From UBA11540 sp045531755 (GTDB lineage Bacteria > Bacillota > Clostridia > Oscillospirales > Ruminococcaceae): a stretch of DNA of 7,137 bases. Both the position numbers and the translations under genes were made by a program. The DNA is taken from the NCBI GenBank assembly GCA_045531755.1, contig JAZSEP010000114.1, positions 1 through 7,137 on the forward strand, in the 5' to 3' direction. Below the pieces are notes generated by a model. The model ran no database searches. It was not told the origin of the DNA and saw only the letters and a list, made by a program, of their open reading frames with translations. The stretch's first letter is position 1; the number at the start of each line of letters is the position of its first letter. Positions 1-5,616 of the stretch are shown one piece after another.

Positions 1-2731
1 CAGGGGTGTCAAATTCAAAAATAAAGTTTCCAAGAACAGACGTTCCGTCACCGCTTGTTCCGATGCTCGCGCCCTTGAAGTAGGTGTAATTACTTGTAGT
101 AATTGTACCGTCGATAATTCCGCTGACGGGCTGGTAGCTTGATGCCGCTGCAAAGGTGGAGGTTACAGAGGAAGGAGTCAAGCTTACAGGCTGGCTGACG
201 GTGCTCTCTGTATAGGTGAAGGTGATAACGTTTCCGCTGCTCTGGAGTGTAACGGTTTGAGATGCTGTGTCGGGTGTATATCCATCAACCTCGACAGCCG
301 TTTCAGTCACCTCAGTACCGATAGTCTTGCCGTTGACACGCTTTGAAGTGTGGATATCATTACCGTTTTTATCAACGTATTTTACGGTGTAGTAGGTGGT
401 TGTTCCGTCGGGTTCTTCGCCCTCTGCATATCCGGTTGTAAAGACTTCAATCTCGGCAATCGAAGGATTGTATACGATTTTGCTCATCTGGATTTTAACG
501 TAGCGTACTCCTGTCCAACCGAGCTCGGCTTCCTTTACGTTACCGTAGGAGAAAATAATGCGGTCGTTACCTGTCTTGCCGGACTGATATTTTGCAGTCA
601 AAGAGGTTTTTGAGTCGGAATAGGTATCCGTTGCAGCGCCGGTAACGATGTTAATAAGTCCTTGGTAGGAAAGCGCAGGGGTATAGGTCACGTTATCCGA
701 GGAATAGGACACGCTGTATGCGTCGGGCATAGAGTTACCCCATGCACCGCCCTGTGCGCCCCAGTAGATATCGAGGTTTGAAACGTCGTATTCTGCACCG
801 AGGTCGAGGATTACGTAGTTGTGTGCGCTGTCCCACGCCACAGGTGTTGCATTTTTCCACGCATATACTGTATAACGGGTTTTGAGGTCGTTGTCTATCA
901 TATTAGACGCAGGACATCTTGTGTTGCCGTTCGTTGTATTTGTGGAAGCATAGATGATGGTGGGAGAGAGCTTTTTAAGTCCGTAGGTGCTCTTGACTTC
1001 GATATCGCGGACGTTTTGTGTGTTCGTTCCGTTACAGCTCAGAACAACGTTGGCCTCTACCGTTTCATTCTCGTCAACTGCGGCAGTGAAGAGAACCTCG
1101 TTGTTGCGGTAGACGTATACGGTTGCTCCGTCTTTTACGAGGGTGTAACGGTCCTTGTTTTGTCTTGATACAGGTGTTCCGAACACCTTCTCGCCCTTTT
1201 TGACTCCGTCGTAGTAGAAGGCAACAACTCTGCCGTTTATTCCTACACGGAGCTGATATTTGCCAATGGTGAGGGCTGTGTAGTAGGAGCTTCTGTTGGT
1301 ATCGTTTACTTCCTTGGTTTCAGCACCGATTACAGCCAAATCAAACGCCATCGAGAATTTATAGTCGAGGCTGACGGTTTGTGTGCTTGTGATAGAAGAT
1401 GCCGAAACGCCGGAATGCTTGTATGCGGCTCCGTCCTCTGAAACGTAGGTCGTGCTGCCTGTCCATTTTGTTTTATCGTTAAGTCTGTCGGAGAAAACGC
1501 GGGGGTAATCTGCATCAACCTTCTCGTATGTGTCGGATGATACTGTTACGTTGCAAGCCGCCTTGATTTCTGTATCGCCGGGGCGCATACTGTCAAGTGC
1601 GGTAGCGTAGATTGTTGCAGTACCTGCGCCGACAGCGGTGACTCTTCCGTATTGGTCAACCGTTGCAACAGACTCGTTGGAAGAAGAAAATACGGTTGTA
1701 ATAACCTCGGCTGTAGAGGGAGTGATGGTGGAGGTTATTGTCAGATTCTCGCCAACCTGTAGGTTTGCAGAGGTTTTGTCAATAGAAATTCCTGTGACTC
1801 TTGTGGGATTGTATGCAACGTCAGAGCCCTGTGCGTTGAGTGCAAGGACGTCGTCTTTGATTCCCATATAAATCTGTGTACCGATTTTTTTGTTGCCCTT
1901 GTCGTTGGGGTGACTTTCATCGGAAGGAACGTCATTGCCGTCCATCTTGTAACCGTCTTGGTTTAATGAGATGGATTGTATGTATTTGCCCTCATACTCG
2001 GTAACTATCTCTTCGAGGATAAACTTGTTGAAGCTGTGAACGGAGTTTTCATAGCCCGCCTCTCCCTCTTCAAGACCGAGTCCGCGAAGACTGCTGACCT
2101 CGTTCAAGGAGATGACGTAGAGATGAACGTCGGGGTTTATTTCGAAAATTCTGTCGACGAGTGTACGATAGGAATCCTTAACAAACTCTATGTCGGCAGA
2201 ACGTCCCGTTGCACCTGTGCTGTAGTAGTCGTTAAGACCGATATAGAGAGTTACGATATCCGCCTGTGCGACGTAGTTACCATACTCGGTTTTAGTATAG
2301 TCGTTACTACCGTCGTAGCCTGCAAAGAGTCTGTAGTGAATATTGTTGAGATTTCCTGCAGATGAAATGGTTATTCCATTCTCTGTGGTAACGCTCCACG
2401 CGTTTTTAACCCAACTGCTTCCGTTCCACGTATAGTCATCAGCTACACCGATGACCGCGCCGCCGACACCGCCGTGCTTTTTATACATATCTGTTACACG
2501 CCAGTCGCCGCTTGTACGCGGACCGATAAACTCAAACACTCCGCCTGCCTGTATAAGCGGTTCATAGACGTAATATCTATATGCGTTGGGTTCACAAATG
2601 CCCTCTGTGAAAGAGTCGCCTATTGTGAAAATTTTGACTCGGTGAGGATTTGTAGTTTCAGCCATTGCAGGAAACGACGCAAAGGTCATCAACATACAAA
2701 GAGCCAAAACAGATGCAAAAACTTTCTTCAT
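1..2731 (-). CDS. Secreted multidomain SGNH/GDSL esterase (CE3-like), C-terminus cut by window edge
   Basis: The reading frame is open from ATG at 2731 to the left edge (910 complete codons, no stop), so this is the N-terminal part of a larger protein. AAGGAG (2739-2744) sits 7 bases before the ATG. Residues 1-24 form a signal peptide (MKK, hydrophobic core, AMA then Glu25), so the protein is exported. Residues 31-300 are an SGNH hydrolase: block I GDSFTEG with nucleophile Ser40, block II near His86-Gly90, block III GLND (Gly165, Asn167), and block V Asp271-x-x-His274 (DESHPND). The spacing and the YR..FEFIG..GD style after block I resemble carbohydrate esterase family 3 acetylxylan esterases; this is from memory and the substrate is inferred. 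Next come a Big_2 Ig-like domain (about 311-398), a concanavalin-like sandwich (about 405-582), an F5/8 type C discoidin-like domain (about 586-764, ending IEVF), and a MucBP-like repeat (about 780-841, TVKYVDKNGN to FTYT). A partial further domain follows. Any anchor or dockerin would lie outside the window. It has its own upstream region and is separated from the efp unit by a terminator. Confidence 0.93.
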   Translation of the reverse strand, partial: MKKVFASVLALCMLMTFASFPAMAETTNPHRVKIFTIGDSFTEGICEPNAYRYYVYEPLIQAGGVFEFIGPRTSGDWRVTDMYKKHGGVGGAVIGVADDYTWNGSSWVKNAWSVTTENGITISSAGNLNNIHYRLFAGYDGSNDYTKTEYGNYVAQADIVTLYIGLNDYYSTGATGRSADIEFVKDSYRTLVDRIFEINPDVHLYVISLNEVSSLRGLGLEEGEAGYENSVHSFNKFILEEIVTEYEGKYIQSISLNQDGYKMDGNDVPSDESHPNDKGNKKIGTQIYMGIKDDVLALNAQGSDVAYNPTRVTGISIDKTSANLQVGENLTITSTITPSTAEVITTVFSSSNESVATVDQYGRVTAVGAGTATIYATALDSMRPGDTEIKAACNVTVSSDTYEKVDADYPRVFSDRLNDKTKWTGSTTYVSEDGAAYKHSGVSASSITSTQTVSLDYKFSMAFDLAVIGAETKEVNDTNRSSYYTALTIGKYQLRVGINGRVVAFYYDGVKKGEKVFGTPVSRQNKDRYTLVKDGATVYVYRNNEVLFTAAVDENETVEANVVLSCNGTNTQNVRDIEVKSTYGLKKLSPTIIYASTNTTNGNTRCPASNMIDNDLKTRYTVYAWKNATPVAWDSAHNYVILDLGAEYDVSNLDIYWGAQGGAWGNSMPDAYSVSYSSDNVTYTPALSYQGLINIVTGAATDTYSDSKTSLTAKYQSGKTGNDRIIFSYGNVKEAELGWTGVRYVKIQMSKIVYNPSIAEIEVFTTGYAEGEEPDGTTTYYTVKYVDKNGNDIHTSKRVNGKTIGTEVTETAVEVDGYTPDTASQTVTLQSSGNVITFTYTESTVSQPVSLTPSSVTSTFAAASSYQPVSGIIDGTITTSNYTYFKGASIGTSGDGTSVLGNFIFEFDTP

Positions 2732-2804
2732 ACTTTTTCTCCTTTTGAAAGAATACTACGTGCCCACAAACGATATAAGAACCTACGATTGTGTGCTTAT
2801 AACC

Positions 2805-2839
2805 ATTATAATTTTACTTCATTTTCCCATAAAAAGCAA
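2805..2839 (-). promoter_or_regulatory. Candidate promoter (proximal) for the SGNH esterase gene
   Basis: On the minus strand TTGCTT (2834-2839) is followed after 17 bases by TAAAAT (2811-2816), which abuts a perfect TATAAT (2805-2810). The -35 is weak (3 of 6), the -10 is strong. Starting here would give a 5' leader of roughly 65-70 bases that includes a possible small hairpin (TATAAG pairing with CTTATA). Read by eye only. Confidence 0.4.
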
Positions 2840-2846
2840 CGAAAAC

Positions 2847-2936
2847 CAAATGTCACTTGAGAAGTTTGGCTTTTGTCACAAAAAGCAGTTTGGAAATTTA
2901 GCAACTATCACAAAGGTTTGTCAAATGTCTTTTGAG
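2847..2936. repeat. Imperfect 15-base direct repeat upstream of the esterase gene
   Basis: The plus strand carries CAAATGTCACTTGAG at 2847-2861 and CAAATGTCTTTTGAG at 2922-2936: 13 of 15 bases identical, 75 bases apart. The right copy overlaps the -35 of the distal candidate promoter by three bases; the left copy lies just upstream of the proximal one. Between them (2869-2886) is a small dyad with arms GCTTTT and AAAAGC, and AGTTTGG occurs twice (in 2863-2869 and about 2887-2893). This arrangement could be operator sites for a regulator of the esterase gene; that is inference. Confidence 0.4.
2895..2924 (-). promoter_or_regulatory. Candidate promoter (distal) for the SGNH esterase gene
   Basis: A perfect -35 TTGACA (2919-2924) is followed after 18 bases by TAAATT (2895-2900, 4 of 6), preceded by TGC as in an extended -10 element. 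It lies 28 bases beyond the terminator of the preceding unit, a normal place for the promoter of the next gene. It would leave a leader of about 160 bases before the ATG at 2731. Confidence 0.4.
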
Positions 2937-2951
2937 TCTGTTGAGGGCAAC

Positions 2952-2982
2952 AAAAAAACACCGCATCTTTTCAGATGCGGTG
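2952..2982 (-). terminator. Intrinsic terminator of the efp / zinc-ribbon unit
   Basis: On the minus strand, CACCGCATCT (2973-2982), a GAAA tetraloop (2969-2972) and AGATGCGGTG (2959-2968) form a perfect 10-base-pair GC-rich stem, followed directly by seven T residues (2952-2958). It begins 18 bases after the stop codon of the gene ending at 3001 and isolates that unit from the esterase gene. Confidence 0.93.
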
Positions 2983-3000
2983 CTCGGGTTTTATTTTAGA

Positions 3001-3450
3001 TTATTCCTCGTCGTCGTGGCAGCCGCAGCAGCAGTCGTCGTCACAATCGTCAAGGTCAAATTCGAGTGTTTCGCCGCAGCCGGGGCACTCGATTTCGCCA
3101 TCAGCGATAATCTCTTCGTCAAGATAGATTTCGTCGCCGCAGGAAGGACAGGTTACGAAATACTCGCAACAGTCGTCGCAATCACAGTCATCGTCGTCAC
3201 AGCAATCGCAATCGCAGTCACAATCGTCCTCGCCGTAGAGCTCATCCTCTACGTCTGCAAGGTCCTCGTCAAGAGTGTCAACCTGCTCCTGAAGGTCGTC
3301 TGTTACAACCTCAAGGTCTTCGATGGACATAGCCGCATCCTCAAGAATTTCGAGAATGTTATTGAGTATCTTAACTTCCTTTTTGGAGCTGTCGAGCTCT
3401 GCGCCGTCAACAAGTCCTCTGAGATAAGCTGTCTTTTCGGATAAAGTCAT
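3001..3450 (-). CDS. Acidic Cys-rich zinc-ribbon protein with CD1247-like N-terminal domain
   Basis: This encodes 149 residues. The start is supported by GGGAGG (3459-3464), 8 bases before ATG. Residues 1-72 (beginning MTLSEKTAYLRGL) are acidic and predicted helical with heptad-like leucines. They resemble the N-terminal domain of Clostridioides CD1247-type proteins, commonly seen near efp in Clostridia; this assignment is from memory. Residues 74-96 are almost only Asp and Cys (9 Cys between 77 and 95). Residues 101-125 hold a zinc-ribbon pattern, CPSC (Cys101, Cys104) and CPGC (Cys122, Cys125). The tail (136-149) adds five more Cys, His145 and an acidic end. In total I count 18 Cys and about 34 Asp. 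No signal peptide or membrane segment is visible, so it is probably cytoplasmic and binds metal. The gene lies 42 bases after efp with no terminator between, so it is probably co-transcribed. The molecular function is unknown; metal storage or a zinc-dependent scaffold is conjecture. Confidence 0.9.
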   Translation of the reverse strand: MTLSEKTAYLRGLVDGAELDSSKKEVKILNNILEILEDAAMSIEDLEVVTDDLQEQVDTLDEDLADVEDELYGEDDCDCDCDCCDDDDCDCDDCCEYFVTCPSCGDEIYLDEEIIADGEIECPGCGETLEFDLDDCDDDCCCGCHDDEE

Positions 3451-3492
3451 AGTTTTTACCTCCCAGTATTAGTTTTTATGAAGCAGTTTAAA

Positions 3493-4050
3493 TTATGCGC
3501 GCTCCATATATTCGCCTGTTCTTGTGTCAACGCGGATCATATCGCCCTCGTTGATGAAGATCGGAACACGAACCTCTGCGCCTGTTTCAAGGGTTGCAGG
3601 TTTTGTGACGTTTGTAGCTGTATCGCCTCTTACGCCGGGCTCGGTTGCTGTAACCTGAAGCTCGATGAAGAAGGGAGGCTCAACGCCGAATACAACGCCC
3701 TTATAGGAAAGCACCTTAACGTCGGTGTTCTCTTTTACAAATTTGAAGTTGTCGCCGAGCTTATCAGCATTGATCGGGATATTCTCATAGGTTTCATTGT
3801 CCATGAAATAGTACAAATCGCCGTCGTTGTAGAGATACTGCATATCCTTTCTCTCGATGTAAGCTGTCGGGAACTTATCAGAGGGGTTAAAGGTTTTCTC
3901 GATAACCGCTCCTGTGATTACGTTACGAATCTTGGTGCGAACGAAAGCCGCGCCCTTACCGGGTTTAACGTGCTGGAATTCAACAATCTGGAAAACCTGT
4001 CCGTCCATATCAAATGTAACGCCGTTTCTGAAATCGCCTGCTACTACCAT
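3493..4050 (-). CDS. efp: Translation elongation factor P
   Basis: EF-P binds ribosomes stalled between the P and E sites and helps peptide-bond formation at consecutive prolines; it acts in the cytoplasm. The product is 185 residues, the usual length. The N-terminal KOW-like domain carries the loop HVKPGKGAAFVRTK, whose tip is Lys32, the position that is modified in Bacillus EF-P. The central OB domain includes MQYLYNDGDLYYFMD, and the C-terminal OB domain has the family signature around TEPGVRGDTATNVTKPA followed by VPIFINEGD and a terminal YMERA. GGAGG (4059-4063) lies 8 bases before the ATG. The modifying enzyme for Lys32 is not in the window. The gene follows the Xaa-Pro peptidase gene by 73 bases, with a candidate promoter in the gap, and is followed closely by the Cys-rich zinc-ribbon gene. 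Nothing looks truncated. Confidence 0.98.
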   Translation of the reverse strand: MVVAGDFRNGVTFDMDGQVFQIVEFQHVKPGKGAAFVRTKIRNVITGAVIEKTFNPSDKFPTAYIERKDMQYLYNDGDLYYFMDNETYENIPINADKLGDNFKFVKENTDVKVLSYKGVVFGVEPPFFIELQVTATEPGVRGDTATNVTKPATLETGAEVRVPIFINEGDMIRVDTRTGEYMERA

Positions 4051-4087
4051 TTATAATTCCTCCGAATTAACATAATTTATCATTATT

Positions 4088-4116
4088 ATGATACATTATT
4101 TGCCGTCATAATGCAA
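4088..4116 (-). promoter_or_regulatory. Candidate promoter for efp
   Basis: On the minus strand TTGCAT (4111-4116) and TATCAT (4088-4093, 5 of 6 to TATAAT) are separated by exactly 17 bases. The -35 is weak (3 of 6). Transcription would start near 4081, giving a leader of about 30 bases with the efp ribosome binding site. No convincing terminator lies between the peptidase stop (4124) and this site, so efp may also receive read-through from the upstream chain. Confidence 0.5.
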
Positions 4117-4123
4117 GTGTTTT

Positions 4124-5185
4124 TTACAAAACTATCAGTTTTTTCTCGCTTTTGGTGATGTTTTCACAGCCGTTTGGCTTCACGATTACCATATCCTCGA
4201 TTCTGACGCCGAATTTTTCGGGAAGATAGATGCCCGGTTCGACGGTCATTATCACGTTTTCCTCAAGCGGTGTGGTGTCGCGCATATTGCAGGAAGGGCT
4301 CTCGTGGATGAAGATTCCGACGCTGTGACCCGTGCCGTGACCAAAGCATCCCTCGTAGCCTGCGCCGTAGATATAGTCCCTTGCAAGCGCATCGACCTCT
4401 TTGCCTGTGACGCCTGCCTTTATGCCGTTTATCGCGCGAAGCTGTGCCTCCAAAACGGTGTTGTAGACCTTTTCCATCTCGTCGGTTGCGTGACCGACTG
4501 CAACGGTTCTGGTCATATCCGAGCGATAGCCGCCGACCACTGCGCCGAAGTCCATCGTCACGAAATCGCCGTTTTCGACAATTTTATCGGTGGGTACGCC
4601 GTGCGGAAGCGAGGAGTTCTTGCCGCTGACCACGATAAAGTCAAAGGACACGCCTTCGCTGCCGAGCCTTCTCATATAAAACTCCATCTCGAGCATTATC
4701 TCGCGCTCGGTCTTGCCAGCTTTGATGAAATTGAGGATATAAGAAAAGGTGTCGTCGGTGAGCTTTTGCGCCTGTTTTATGAGGTTTATCTCGTCCTCGC
4801 TCTTGATGCTGCGAAGCTTGTTGAGGTTTTTGGAAAGCTCGTCGGAATCGGAAAGCTTCACGGGAGAAAGCATCTCTGCAAAGCGCTTGAACTCGTCGAT
4901 GCTGACCGCTTCGGTTTCACATAGGACGGTTTTTATGTCGTCCTTTGCAAGAAGCTCTGAAAGCTGGTTTTTCATATTCTCAAGCAAAATCGTCTTGAAT
5001 TTACAAGTCTTTGACGCCTTTTCAAAATAGCGGAAATCTATTATGAGATAGGCGTTTTTGGGAGTGACGAGCACCGTGCCTGCCGACGAGCGCATACCCG
5101 ACAGATAGAAGCGGTTGTCGTCGGTGGTGACGAGTGCCGCGGTGTTTTCCTTCAGTGTCTTTTGAAGCTCTTCTACTCTTTTCAT
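4124..5185 (-). CDS. yqhT: M24B-family Xaa-Pro aminopeptidase (YqhT/PapB type)
   Basis: This is a cytoplasmic dinuclear metallopeptidase that removes the N-terminal residue from peptides beginning Xaa-Pro. Its 353 residues split into a creatinase-type N-terminal domain (about 1-125) and a pita-bread M24 catalytic domain (about 132-345). All five metal ligands of the family can be placed: Asp212 (MDFGA), Asp223 (RSDMTRT), His287 (in HGTGHSVG), Glu316 (VEPGIY) and Glu330 (RIED). His283 and His294 fit the conserved proton-shuttle and substrate histidines. GGAG (5194-5197) precedes the ATG by 8 bases, inside the end of aroQ, and the ATG overlaps the aroQ stop by 4 bases (ATGA), so translation is probably coupled. 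The neighbours aroQ before and efp after match B. subtilis yqhS-yqhT-efp, where YqhT (PapB) has this activity. Generic annotation would call it PepP or PepQ; the N-terminal domain and length favour aminopeptidase over prolidase, but the exact substrate cannot be read from sequence. Confidence 0.96.
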   Translation of the reverse strand: MKRVEELQKTLKENTAALVTTDDNRFYLSGMRSSAGTVLVTPKNAYLIIDFRYFEKASKTCKFKTILLENMKNQLSELLAKDDIKTVLCETEAVSIDEFKRFAEMLSPVKLSDSDELSKNLNKLRSIKSEDEINLIKQAQKLTDDTFSYILNFIKAGKTEREIMLEMEFYMRRLGSEGVSFDFIVVSGKNSSLPHGVPTDKIVENGDFVTMDFGAVVGGYRSDMTRTVAVGHATDEMEKVYNTVLEAQLRAINGIKAGVTGKEVDALARDYIYGAGYEGCFGHGTGHSVGIFIHESPSCNMRDTTPLEENVIMTVEPGIYLPEKFGVRIEDMVIVKPNGCENITKSEKKLIVL

Positions 5186-5616
5186 CCCAAAATCTCCTTT
5201 AGCTCGTAGAGTCCCTGAATATAGCTGTTTTTGCCGAGTCCGCAGATCTGCTTTCTGCAGACGGGCGATATGACCGAAACGTGTCTAAATTCCTCGCGCT
5301 TGTGGATATCGGACATATGCACCTCGATGCAGGGAAGTTCGATAGCCTCAATGGCGTCGCGGATGGCGTAGCTGTAGTGGGTGTACGCGCCTGCGTTTAT
5401 CACGATACCGTCATACTCGCCTCTTGCGGCGTGGAGCTTATCGATTATCGCGCCCTCGTGGTTTGACTGAAAATGGTCGCACGAAAAGCCGATTTCCTCG
5501 CCCTTTTGTTTTATCTCGGCGACGATATCAACGAGCGTGTCGGTGCCGTAGACGTCGGTTTTTCTCGTGCCCGTGAGGTTCAGGTTCGGGCCGTTTATAA
5601 TAAGTATCTTTTTCAT
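5182..5616 (-). CDS. aroQ: Type II 3-dehydroquinate dehydratase
   Basis: This enzyme converts 3-dehydroquinate to 3-dehydroshikimate, the third step of the shikimate pathway, and works as a cytoplasmic dodecamer. The product is 144 residues, normal for type II. The N-terminal signature GPNLNLTG is followed by Arg18 and catalytic Tyr23 in the lid loop. Substrate-binding Asn74 lies in INAGAYTHYS, with catalytic His80. EVH (98-100) with His100 and the conserved RHVSVISP with Arg111 complete the site. Odd point: the lid motif usually reads GxREPxxYG, but here it is GTRKTDVYG, so the Glu-Pro after the Arg is replaced by Lys-Thr while Arg and Tyr are kept. GGGAGG (5623-5628) lies 6 bases before the ATG, and the start overlaps the preceding stop by 4 bases (ATGA). 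The gene is therefore the third in a coupled chain and is itself coupled to the M24 peptidase. Confidence 0.97.
   Translation of the reverse strand: MKKILIINGPNLNLTGTRKTDVYGTDTLVDIVAEIKQKGEEIGFSCDHFQSNHEGAIIDKLHAARGEYDGIVINAGAYTHYSYAIRDAIEAIELPCIEVHMSDIHKREEFRHVSVISPVCRKQICGLGKNSYIQGLYELKEILG

Noticed and set aside
821..1168. Plus-strand frame of 115 codons within the esterase gene
   Set aside because: The minus-strand frame is continuously open for 910 codons with clear domains; this is a shadow.
2696..2731. Lipoprotein signal (Cys12 in LALC) in the esterase
   Set aside because: The residue before Cys is Leu, not Gly/Ala/Ser, and Cys12 is in the middle of the hydrophobic core; cleavage after AMA at residue 24 fits signal peptidase I.
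2474..2860. 128-codon plus-strand frame crossing the esterase start and its upstream region
   Set aside because: It overlaps the signal peptide and catalytic Ser codons of the minus-strand gene and has no ribosome binding site or recognisable motif.
2961..2998. Terminator hairpin acting on the plus strand
   Set aside because: The plus-strand flank GCTCGGGTTTTATTTTA begins with GC bases and has no immediate T run, and no plus-strand gene ends here.
2880..3250. CRISPR-like or tandem repeat array
   Set aside because: The short repeats at 3060-3250 are coding Asp/Cys codons, and the upstream repeat has only two copies; there are no regular spacers.
2932..3444. 170-codon plus-strand frame with Val/Ala-rich, membrane-like stretches
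   Set aside because: The hydrophobic runs are simply the complement of repeated Asp and Cys codons of the minus-strand gene, and the frame begins inside the terminator region without a ribosome binding site.
3478..4056. 192-codon plus-strand open frame over efp
   Set aside because: Antisense shadow of a clear, full-length EF-P; no Shine-Dalgarno and no family motif.
4081..4110. AT-rich dyad (CATTAT with ATAATG) after the peptidase stop as a terminator
   Set aside because: The stem is only 6 A/T-rich pairs with an 8-base loop and no following T run; it overlaps the promoter spacer instead.
4304..4924. 206-codon plus-strand open frame inside the M24 peptidase gene
   Set aside because: It lies fully antisense to a gene with all five metal ligands in place. 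It has no ribosome binding site and no recognisable domain; long antisense frames are expected from the codon use here.
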